A stretch of 48,034 nucleotides of DNA from an uncultured Eubacteriales bacterium. Lineage in GTDB: Bacteria; Bacillota; Clostridia; Oscillospirales; Oscillospiraceae. Positions 33,463-40,874 of the stretch are shown one piece after another (positions within the stretch are counted from its first letter, which is position 1; every line of letters starts with the position of its first letter). The notes below the pieces were generated by a model that worked only from the letters and a program-made list of their open reading frames with translations, searched no databases and had not been told where the DNA came from. Location of the stretch: contig URDG01000021.1 of assembly GCA_900546515.1 (NCBI GenBank), forward strand, positions 1 to 48,034, written 5' to 3'. A program made the position numbers and the translations under genes.

Positions 33463-34205
33463 CGCGCTTCCTCCGAGCATATTTCTTGCCCATTCTTCAA
33501 AACTACCTGCGTATGGGCTTTATCCACGATTACTTTATCAACTACCGCTGAGAGTAAATCAGCGTCGAGCTCATCTGTAGGTTCAGACCTAAGCATGAGC
33601 CTTCGCAGCCTCTCGGTTTCATATTCGCTATTATCTATTGCGGAGTATTGCGCAGACGCTATCTGAAATGCGAGCTGTCTGGCCTGAGCTTCATCAATAG
33701 GTTGAATTAGAAGCAGGTCATCAAACTGCTGTTGTAGTAAGGAAGTATCGTTTACTTCGAGTGCTGATTGAGGTTCTTTTATTAAACGTGGATTGCGAAT
33801 CAATGCATTAATAATATGCAGAACATCTGCTTCTGTCTGCACAGTTGGTCGCTTATCACTTAGCTTGTAGAGCAACCGTTGTGCATCCGTCCTTACATCT
33901 ACTTGAACCTTGGCTGATCGCACACTTTCTGCAATTTCAAATTCCTCACAGGACAAAATTGGAGGATAGACATCTGTTCCCACATAACGTCTATCCCCAA
34001 GAATTCTTGCTATCATATTTTTATTCCAGAGCTTATCTATGTCGTAGGCTACAGGCTGATTGGACAGTTCAGATTTTATATCGCTGTATGACGAGCCGCA
34101 TGTGTACGCATGGAAAATATATTTTACTATGTCTGCCTCTGCATTATTGATAGCTATCCGACCTCCAGATATATGATACCCAAACGGCTGCTTTCTGTTA
34201 GTCAT
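33459..34205 (-). CDS. Recombinase-like protein lacking the catalytic domain
   Basis: A 248-aa protein matching only the recombinase (DNA-binding) and C-terminal parts of serine recombinases: KQPFGYHISGGRIAINNAEA, then ADIVKYIFHAY, IARILGDRRYVG and a C-terminal ADLLSAVVDKVIV. The Ser-containing resolvase domain is absent. It is coupled on both sides: its ATG touches the stop of the upstream recombinase (TAATG) and its stop overlaps the next start. That is the usual accessory middle gene of such triplets and not obviously a broken gene. Confidence 0.85.
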   Translation of the reverse strand: MTNRKQPFGYHISGGRIAINNAEADIVKYIFHAYTCGSSYSDIKSELSNQPVAYDIDKLWNKNMIARILGDRRYVGTDVYPPILSCEEFEIAESVRSAKVQVDVRTDAQRLLYKLSDKRPTVQTEADVLHIINALIRNPRLIKEPQSALEVNDTSLLQQQFDDLLLIQPIDEAQARQLAFQIASAQYSAIDNSEYETERLRRLMLRSEPTDELDADLLSAVVDKVIVDKAHTQVVLKNGQEICSEEAR

Positions 34206-35779
34206 TATCTCACCGCCCTCCTAATTGCTTCTTTGAGTTCAAGGCCATTCACCATCCTGAATACCAAGTGAGTATTATCTTCAACGATAACCTTGTCAAT
34301 GAGTTCGTCGAACAGTTCCGCATCGAAGTTTTCGAGAAAATCCGGACTATCTCGGAGTATCTCAATAATTTGCTGGGTCTGAGATAATGGGTCGTCTGTT
34401 TCTGAATTAAGCAAACGCTCTTTTCTCTGCTTCAGCGTGCGAAGCTGTTCTGCCAGCTCATTGGTTTTAGATATGAAAATGTCAGGATCAACGAGCCCCT
34501 GCTGTTTCAGTACGGCTAACATCTGATTCTGACCGATAATTTCAGATATTTTTTTGTTAAGCTCAATTATGTCAGGACTCCATAGCATCCGTCGGTTTTG
34601 GATTGTATTGAGCTTTTCCAATGTATCTTCAAGTATGAACTTGTTATATTGAAGTTTATTACACAATCTGAGGAATGCATCTACTATCTCTGATTCAGGT
34701 ATCTGAGGAACTGTACAATTATCTTTCCCACTTGCTCTTTTGAGGCACATCCAGTATCTCAATGTTCTGCTGTTCTTTACTCTGAAAGGTGAACCACAGT
34801 TCCCGCAAATAAGCTTTCCATTAAACATATATTGTTTTTCAAGGCACATTAATTGGCGATTATCTGTTTTTGAACTTCGTAATTTTTGGGCTGCTGCATA
34901 AGTTTCGCTATCAATTATTGCCGGATGCGTATTTTGTGCGTAATACTGAGGCATCTCTCCAAGATTTTTCTTCTGATAGCGTGGGAGTGTAGAAGTATAG
35001 TAAGTTTTTTGCCACAGTGAGTTCCCAATATACTTCTCGTTCTCAAGAATGTGTCCCACTGTTGATTTGGACCAACTTTGCAAAGTGCCTCTATTATTAA
35101 ACGGTATGCCGTCTATATTCAGCGATGCTGCAATTTGCTCCATATTCTTACCCATCATATACTCGTTAAATATTCGCTTTACAATTTCAGCCTCTGCATC
35201 TACTATTGCGATCTTATAATCTGATCTACAATAGCCGTATGGCAAATGCGTTGGTATAAAGGTTCCCATCTGCATCCGCTTCTGGTAGCTCCAGCGCATA
35301 TTTTGGGATATGGACTCACTCTCGGCCTGCGCGAGCGAGGCGAACACAGCAGTGAGCATCTCGCCTGATACCTTGCCGGTATCGATGCCCTCTTTCTCAA
35401 AGTACACGCTTATGCCGCGAGCTTTCAGAGAGCGCACCGTTTCAAGGCACTCGATGGTGTTACGCGCAAATCTGGATATGGACTTCACGAGTATCCTGTC
35501 TATGAGCCCGCGCTCGCAGTCGCGGAGCATACGCTTGAAGTCATCGCGCTTTTCAATTGAAGTCCCTGTGATGCCATCATCAGCATAGATATCTACGAGT
35601 TGCCAATTATCCTTGCCGGATATAAGTTCTGTGTAGTATCGGTTCTGTGCGGCAAAGGAATTGAGCTGCTCGTCGGATGATGAACTGACACGGGCGTAAG
35701 CTGCGACCCGCAGCCGTATATCCTGCGGCTGTTCGGTTGCCGCTATCGTTATGACTCTTGCAGTGTTTTCCTGTGCCAT
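34205..35779 (-). CDS. Large serine recombinase
   Basis: A 524-aa recombinase with the catalytic Ser in AAYARVSSSSDEQ, YADDGITGTSIEKRDDF, LVKSISRFARNT and AQAESESISQN, followed by a recombinase domain and a zinc-binding CGNCGSPF motif. I start at ATG 35779 with GGGAGGTG upstream; the frame is open to 35824. It is the first of three coupled recombinase genes and divergent from fic. Confidence 0.92.
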   Translation of the reverse strand: MAQENTARVITIAATEQPQDIRLRVAAYARVSSSSDEQLNSFAAQNRYYTELISGKDNWQLVDIYADDGITGTSIEKRDDFKRMLRDCERGLIDRILVKSISRFARNTIECLETVRSLKARGISVYFEKEGIDTGKVSGEMLTAVFASLAQAESESISQNMRWSYQKRMQMGTFIPTHLPYGYCRSDYKIAIVDAEAEIVKRIFNEYMMGKNMEQIAASLNIDGIPFNNRGTLQSWSKSTVGHILENEKYIGNSLWQKTYYTSTLPRYQKKNLGEMPQYYAQNTHPAIIDSETYAAAQKLRSSKTDNRQLMCLEKQYMFNGKLICGNCGSPFRVKNSRTLRYWMCLKRASGKDNCTVPQIPESEIVDAFLRLCNKLQYNKFILEDTLEKLNTIQNRRMLWSPDIIELNKKISEIIGQNQMLAVLKQQGLVDPDIFISKTNELAEQLRTLKQRKERLLNSETDDPLSQTQQIIEILRDSPDFLENFDAELFDELIDKVIVEDNTHLVFRMVNGLELKEAIRRAVR

Positions 35780-35858
35780 GCGCCGGTTCACCTCCCTCTG
35801 CAGCAACACACAATACCACAACACCTTTCACAAAGCTACTGAAATATCAAGAAAATGT

Positions 35859-35944
35859 GCAAGATAATAAGCAAGTTCCCTCCGTCTGCACTAACTACCC
35901 TCTGCTGCCTGATACGCAAGAAAGTACGCAAGATAATAAGCAAG
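35859..35944. repeat. Two 17-bp direct repeats in the recombinase-fic intergenic region
   Basis: GCAAGATAATAAGCAAG occurs at 35859-35875 and 35928-35944, 69 bases apart. The second copy ends four bases before the fic promoter -35. The repeats may be binding sites for a regulator or recombinase, or the remnant of a repeated peptide (they translate as QDNKQ on the + strand). Confidence 0.6.
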
Positions 35945-35947
35945 ATG

Positions 35948-35976
35948 TTGCTATTTCACACAGCTTGAGGTATAAT
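35948..35976 (+). promoter_or_regulatory. Promoter of the fic gene
   Basis: TTGCTA (35948-35953), 17 bases, TATAAT (35971-35976). RBS GGGAGG stands six bases before ATG 36008. Confidence 0.65.
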
Positions 35977-36007
35977 AAAATAGGTATTTTTAATTGGGAG
36001 GCTTGCT

Positions 36008-37006
36008 ATGAAAATGTATTCTCCGCCGTTTTCCATAACAAATGAAATGGTTTCTCTCGTATCCGAGATTTCGGATAAGCTCGGTCGAATCAGCAATTAT
36101 AAAGAATTTGAGAGCAAGCCGTATCTCAGGAGGAACAACAGGATCAAGTCTATACACTCATCGCTCGCAATAGAGGCAAACTCTCTTTCGATGGATGAGG
36201 TAAGAGCTGTCGTAAATGGCAAACCCGTGATAGGCCCGCAAAAAGAGATCCAAGAGGTTAAGAATGCCTACGCCGCATATGAGCAGATAGGCAGCTTTGA
36301 CCCGTATTCTGTTGAAGAGCTGAAGCGCCTGCACGGACTTCTCACAAAATATACTGTCGATGAATCAGGAGCATTCCGCCGCGGCGAGGAAGGCGTGTTT
36401 GACGGAGACAGATGCATTTTTATGGCACCTCCGGCACACCTCGTACCGCAGCTTATGGATGATCTGTTCGGCTGGATGGCTCGTGAAAAAGATTCAGTGC
36501 ATCCGCTGATTTTATCTTCGGTATTCCATTATGAATTTGTGTTTATTCACCCCTTTGCCGATGGCAACGGCAGAATGGCTCGCCTTTGGCAGACCGCGAT
36601 CCTTACTCAGTGGAAGCAGGTCTTTCAGTATCTGCCTATAGAAAGTCACATATACAAATTTCAAACCGAGTATTATAACGCCATATCCGCATGCCACGTT
36701 GCCGGTAATTCCGACGCGTTCATCGTGTTTATGCTCACCATGATAAACCGTACCTTAGATGAGGTTCTGCAGCAAACTGCATCCTCAGCTTCCGGCATGA
36801 GCGAGCAGGTAAGACGACTGCTCAATGTGATGGAGTATGGCGAAGCATATACGGCCAAGCGCATTATGGAACTCTTAGGTCTGAAATCCAAAGAGGCTCT
36901 CAGAAAGAACTATTTGAATCCGGCTATAGAAGACGGCTTCGTGATTATGAGCGAGCCGGACAAGCCGACGAGCCGCAATCAGATGTATATAAGGCAGGAG
37001 CCGTAA
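36008..37006 (+). CDS. Fic family protein (probable AMP-transferase)
   Basis: A 332-aa class II-like Fic protein. The N-terminal self-inhibition motif is SSLAIEANSL (about residues 52-61). The catalytic core HPFADGNGRMAR is at about residues 179-190, and a winged-helix-type DNA-binding region follows at the C-terminus (TAKRIMELLGLKSKEALRKN). Fic enzymes usually transfer AMP to a target protein. All key residues (His, Asp/Glu, Asn, Arg) are present. It is divergent from the recombinases and convergent to the SHOCT-like gene; the target is unknown. Confidence 0.9.
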   Translation: MKMYSPPFSITNEMVSLVSEISDKLGRISNYKEFESKPYLRRNNRIKSIHSSLAIEANSLSMDEVRAVVNGKPVIGPQKEIQEVKNAYAAYEQIGSFDPYSVEELKRLHGLLTKYTVDESGAFRRGEEGVFDGDRCIFMAPPAHLVPQLMDDLFGWMAREKDSVHPLILSSVFHYEFVFIHPFADGNGRMARLWQTAILTQWKQVFQYLPIESHIYKFQTEYYNAISACHVAGNSDAFIVFMLTMINRTLDEVLQQTASSASGMSEQVRRLLNVMEYGEAYTAKRIMELLGLKSKEALRKNYLNPAIEDGFVIMSEPDKPTSRNQMYIRQEP

Positions 37007-37009
37007 CTT

Positions 37010-37153
37010 TCAGACGGAAATAATAAGCGTCGCACCGGTTTGTTTGGCAACGCGGGAAAGGATCTTTTCAGCTTCCTTCTGCGTGATCAGCCCATTATTT
37101 CGCAGCTCTCTGAGAATCGTTGCCGTTACCCACAGGTCTATATCTACTGTCAT
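37010..37153 (-). CDS. Small SHOCT-like protein (47 aa)
   Basis: MTVDIDLWVTATILRELR, then NNGLITQKEAEKILSRV, matching the short SHOCT helix-turn pattern in which a charged helix is followed by GLIT-x-x-E. GGAGGTAAAT directly precedes ATG. It is convergent with fic, its stop lying four bases from the fic stop. It follows the sortase genes on the same strand, with a hairpin between. Confidence 0.65.
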   Translation of the reverse strand: MTVDIDLWVTATILRELRNNGLITQKEAEKILSRVAKQTGATLIISV

Positions 37154-37172
37154 ATTTACCTCCATATAATTT

Positions 37173-37194
37173 GAGCCGGACAGAAGCCCGGCTC
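37173..37194 (-). terminator. Hairpin between sortase and the SHOCT-like gene
   Basis: GAGCCGG (37173-37179) and CCGGCTC (37188-37194). On the minus strand AAATTATAT follows. The weak tail suggests a partial terminator or processing site. Confidence 0.35.
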
Positions 37195-37201
37195 TTAGTT
37201 C

Positions 37202-37924
37202 TTATTCACTTACCCTCTCGCAGAAAACGAGGAGCCTTTGCCGACCGCCGGTGTTCGGCGGATGGCAGGTCAGGAGAGTCAGAAGGTCGCGCCCCTCCTG
37301 TATCTTTATTGCGTCAACATCATCCGGCGAGATGACCTGTATATCTACTACCTCGTACTTCATCAGCGTCCATACGTTATCTATGTACACAAGGTCGCTG
37401 ATTTGGAGCTCATCGAGGTTCAGAAAATACGGATAGCCGTTCCAGCCCCGATGCCCGGCAATAACGGCGTTTGTATTCATCCCTCCGATGGGTACGCTTG
37501 TCTGTCCCAACACCGCCGCGCCGTTTGCCATGTTCTCATCATTTGCACCGAGATATAATGGCAGCGTTACTTCAAGTTTAGGGATGTAGATTAACCCAAA
37601 AGTCTCGTCCTGTAAACCGTACTGCGTGAGTATAAACGCCGGTTCTTCATAGGCCACTGCATTTGTCAAATACAGCTGCTTACCCTCGTGAAGCCAAGTG
37701 TTATACTGCTCTATGTCCTCCCTGAGCTGCGCGTAGGGTGTGGCCTCCGGCTCTTCCTGTTGCGCAGCCTGTATTTGCTCTAACTGTTGAACGAAGCTAT
37801 TGCTGGCTTTATCTACCTGCTTCTGCCGCGCGACTTTGGCCATGAGCGGTTTGAAGGTCACAAAAAGTCCGACGATAGCGAGGACTACCATCAGAAAAAG
37901 CAGAATTGTTTTAGCCTTTTTCAT
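37202..37924 (-). CDS. Class C-type sortase
   Basis: A 240-aa membrane-anchored transpeptidase: N-terminal helix at about residues 5-28, then a catalytic domain with the His in VIAGHRGWNGYPYF, the Cys in LLTLLTCHPPN and the Arg in GRQRLLVFCERV. There is no C-terminal helix. It overlaps the preceding sortase gene by 14 bases and has GAGG upstream of ATG. Likely role: polymerising pilins or attaching the pilus to the wall. Confidence 0.9.
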   Translation of the reverse strand: MKKAKTILLFLMVVLAIVGLFVTFKPLMAKVARQKQVDKASNSFVQQLEQIQAAQQEEPEATPYAQLREDIEQYNTWLHEGKQLYLTNAVAYEEPAFILTQYGLQDETFGLIYIPKLEVTLPLYLGANDENMANGAAVLGQTSVPIGGMNTNAVIAGHRGWNGYPYFLNLDELQISDLVYIDNVWTLMKYEVVDIQVISPDDVDAIKIQEGRDLLTLLTCHPPNTGGRQRLLVFCERVSE

Positions 37925-38801
37925 GTAAGCCTCGCTTTCTGCGCTTTGGACGTATGCGGTTTATCTCAAGCGCTATGACAACTGCGCCAATACAAGTTAA
38001 GCCGAGCAAAATACCCTTGAAATACTCCCGCTGCCAAGTGGACTGTGTGACACCCTCACGCCCATCTCGTTCAGTCTTTAGACTTTCCACATACTCAGCC
38101 TGCGTGTTTTGTATCCTCGTACCGCGCACCATTAGCCGGTGGGTGTTGACACCATAGGGCGTGCAAGTCACCAGCGTACAAACATCGTGGTCGGGCATGA
38201 TGACGAGCTTGGAAGTGTCCTCCGGGAGAACGGTGTTTATCTCCAGCACCATGTACGCCATAGTCTCGTCAAGCGTGTGGATATAGAAGGTGTCACCGCA
38301 TTTTAGTTTGTCCAAGTCCGAGAAGAGCCGCTGCCCGGCAAGCCCGGAGTGTGCCGTGAGCACCGAGTGGGATGTCTCACCGTCAACGGGCAAGGAACTG
38401 CCAAGCAGATGCCCCACACCCCGGTCAAGGCTGTCGTCACCCGTGCCGTGGTATATGGGCAGATTTACGTCTATCTTCGGTATCTCAACATAGCCCATAA
38501 TGCCGTCACCACGGATGTTTAAAAGATTGTCATAATTCTCTGCGGCAGATTTGAGCGCTTCTTTCGAGAACGACAGATTATCTGCCACACCGGGGATAAG
38601 CGTCCGGTTATATGCCAATGCAGCTTTTTTTGTGGCCTGTAATTCCTCGCTGTCCATATTGCTCACGGCTTTTTCGTATCTGGTCTGTACTATGGACTGA
38701 TATTTGACAGCGGTGAAGTTGCTTATGACAGGGTACAGGCAGACGAGCAGTGCAATTAAAAGTAGGATAGTACCTATAATTATTTTCATTTTTCGGCTCA
38801 T
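37911..38801 (-). CDS. Class C sortase (pilin polymerase)
   Basis: A 296-aa sortase with helices at both ends, the class C layout. Catalytic residues are the His in LTAHSGLAGQRLF, the Cys in TLVTCTPYGVNTHRL and the Arg in the same motif. The C-terminal helix (KGILLGLTCIGAVVIALEI) is followed by a basic tail. The ATG at 38801 has no good RBS, perhaps because it relies on read-through from the pilin gene. It is separated from the pilin gene by a terminator-like hairpin, which would give less sortase than pilin. Confidence 0.9.
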   Translation of the reverse strand: MSRKMKIIIGTILLLIALLVCLYPVISNFTAVKYQSIVQTRYEKAVSNMDSEELQATKKAALAYNRTLIPGVADNLSFSKEALKSAAENYDNLLNIRGDGIMGYVEIPKIDVNLPIYHGTGDDSLDRGVGHLLGSSLPVDGETSHSVLTAHSGLAGQRLFSDLDKLKCGDTFYIHTLDETMAYMVLEINTVLPEDTSKLVIMPDHDVCTLVTCTPYGVNTHRLMVRGTRIQNTQAEYVESLKTERDGREGVTQSTWQREYFKGILLGLTCIGAVVIALEINRIRPKRRKRGLHEKG

Positions 38802-38805
38802 ACGC

Positions 38806-38837
38806 AAAAAAAGGAAAGACAGGTTTTATGCCTGTCT
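38806..38837 (-). terminator. Partial terminator between pilin and sortase genes
   Basis: AGACAGG (38817-38823) and CCTGTCT (38831-38837). On the minus strand TTCCTTTTTTT follows. It lies inside one co-directional operon and so probably attenuates downstream expression. Confidence 0.6.
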
Positions 38838-38846
38838 CCCTGACCT

Positions 38847-40874
38847 TTATTTTGAAGTTTTCTTCTTATCTCTGAATGCAAGATATATGACCACACCTGC
38901 AACAGCTACAAGGCTCAGCCCAATGGCCGGGAACATCCAGTTGCCGTAACCGCCAGTCTTGGGGAGATCAAAGCCCTTAGTGTTCACAACCGTCAGAGGA
39001 ACAAACACATTTGACGAGCCGTTATCCGGGCCGAGTGTCACAGACTTGTTGTCCACCTTTGCCGAAGCGGTAAGAAGCTTGTGCTCCAAATGTTTCTGCG
39101 GCATATTGTGAAACAGCCCTTCTTCCACATCTGCATAACGCGGGTCGTTCTGGATAAGCCCTAATACGTCGGTCGTATACACATCACATACCGAACTCTC
39201 GCTGGTCGTTATTACCACCCCGATGCCATCTTTAAGCAGCGTGTACGCACCATCCGTTTTTATTTCCGTGATGGTGTAAGCGTCGTCCTCAAGCCCGTAT
39301 ATAAGTATTCTGCCGTCAGCGCGTGGCTTAAAACGGGTGGCAGATTTGGTGCTGTCGGATGCCCCCGTGACAAAATAAGCGCTTGCAGCCTCGTCGTATT
39401 CTGCAACCACGAAATACTTGTCCGCATCATTTTGCAGGCCAAACGCAACCTTGCTCAAATCACCTTTGCCGTCTGAGAACTTTTTCGTGAGGTCAAGCCC
39501 AAAAGTATAAACGTGGCAGTCGTCGACAAGCGTGTCATAGTATTCGCTGTTCGTGCGCTTCCAAGTGAGAACGACATCATTTGTGTTGCCTTTGTCGCCG
39601 TAGTTTGCGCCCTTGTCCAGCTTCGCAGAGTATGTAATACGCAGTGTGCAGTCGGAGTAGCCGCTGTTAACTGCATTCTCGCCATACACGGCTGTGCTCG
39701 TGTTTATTTCATCTAGACCAGTTTCCGTCATGGCTAGGCCCATGACATAGCCATCATTATTGGCCGAGTAACTTACATTGAACTTGCCGTCCGCTTCTGC
39801 CCATGTTGCTATCTTATCTGTGCAGGCAGCGTCCTTGAAAAACTCCAACGCAACGCCATTTTGAAGATACGGGATGCCCTTTTCTGCGGTATCCGTGAAG
39901 CTGTAGTCGGTTAGATACGAAGCTGCCGATGTTATGGACGGGAGCGTGGAAATGATCTGGAATTCAAGAACGTCGCCTACAGACGCGGTTGCGGTGTGGG
40001 CAAATCCATCAGCAATATCTGCGCTGTTGTTGTTCTTGCCGCTGCTGGACTTCGCCTCGCGCACAGTCTTTTCAAGCGTCGGTATGCCGGTGAGATTTTT
40101 CGGGTAAAGCGTAACGTCGTAAAGCCAGCTTGCGCTGTCCGTGGTGTTTGTCATGGGCAGAGAGACGAGGAAAGGTGCGGTAGTCTCGGTAACCATTTCG
40201 GGGACGCGGGTCTCAACAAAGAGATAGAGACCAAGCGGCAGCGCGGAAACAGAGCTGTGGCCATAACCGTCAGTCTCCGGCATGGCTGTACCGCCATTTT
40301 CCCGGACGTATGTTTCAAGGGCGTTTTTCACCGCAGTTGGGTTGCTCGTGAGTGCATTTTTCAACCCGTCGATCAGGACGTCCGACTGATACGCATACAT
40401 ATTACCGCTGTCCGCCGCAGCGTATCTGTCGTCGATGCTCAAACCGAGCGCGGCAAGGAACTTGTCCGAGGTATCGTTGTGCTCAATGCCGTAGAGTACC
40501 TGAACGTTGTTGGCGTTGTTGTCCACATCGGTGTAAGCAAAGATTTCCGCAATCTTGAGATAACTGAACTCAACACCCTTTATGGCGTAACCGTAGGCTT
40601 CGCCGTTGCCGGTGAGCTGATTGACTATCTGCGTGTTGCCGAGAATGGACTCAACACCGGCCTCATCACGGACACCGGTTGAGACATAAGAATTGTTCCA
40701 GACGCCGTCTTTCTCGGCAGAGGTGAGGTCATATTTGTATATGTCGACAGACCCGGTGCGTGAGTAGTCTATAGTGGACGGCACATCAGCCGCCAGAGCG
40801 CTCGCAGATATGGGAAAGCACAGGATTGCTGCGAGCGAGAGTATAAGCGCGAGAGCTTTTCTGAGTTTAATCAT
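38847..40874 (-). CDS. Major (backbone) pilin with LPKTG sorting signal
   Basis: A 675-aa surface protein. A signal peptide spans about residues 1-30 (ALALILSLAAILCFPISASA). Fimbrial isopeptide-forming domains follow. The polymerisation (pilin) motif is WLYDVTLYPKN, with the Lys used by class C sortases. The C-terminal signal is DLPKTGGYGNWMFPAIG with a helix and the tail FRDKKKTSK. ATG 40874 has AAAGGAG ten bases upstream; a longer frame to 40901 starts before that site. It overlaps the end of the tip adhesin gene by eight bases. Confidence 0.93.
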   Translation of the reverse strand: MIKLRKALALILSLAAILCFPISASALAADVPSTIDYSRTGSVDIYKYDLTSAEKDGVWNNSYVSTGVRDEAGVESILGNTQIVNQLTGNGEAYGYAIKGVEFSYLKIAEIFAYTDVDNNANNVQVLYGIEHNDTSDKFLAALGLSIDDRYAAADSGNMYAYQSDVLIDGLKNALTSNPTAVKNALETYVRENGGTAMPETDGYGHSSVSALPLGLYLFVETRVPEMVTETTAPFLVSLPMTNTTDSASWLYDVTLYPKNLTGIPTLEKTVREAKSSSGKNNNSADIADGFAHTATASVGDVLEFQIISTLPSITSAASYLTDYSFTDTAEKGIPYLQNGVALEFFKDAACTDKIATWAEADGKFNVSYSANNDGYVMGLAMTETGLDEINTSTAVYGENAVNSGYSDCTLRITYSAKLDKGANYGDKGNTNDVVLTWKRTNSEYYDTLVDDCHVYTFGLDLTKKFSDGKGDLSKVAFGLQNDADKYFVVAEYDEAASAYFVTGASDSTKSATRFKPRADGRILIYGLEDDAYTITEIKTDGAYTLLKDGIGVVITTSESSVCDVYTTDVLGLIQNDPRYADVEEGLFHNMPQKHLEHKLLTASAKVDNKSVTLGPDNGSSNVFVPLTVVNTKGFDLPKTGGYGNWMFPAIGLSLVAVAGVVIYLAFRDKKKTSK

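Noticed and set aside
33459..34205. Middle recombinase-like gene as a pseudogene
   Set aside because: It has clean coupled start and stop overlaps with both neighbours and no frameshift; an accessory gene is more likely than a broken recombinase.
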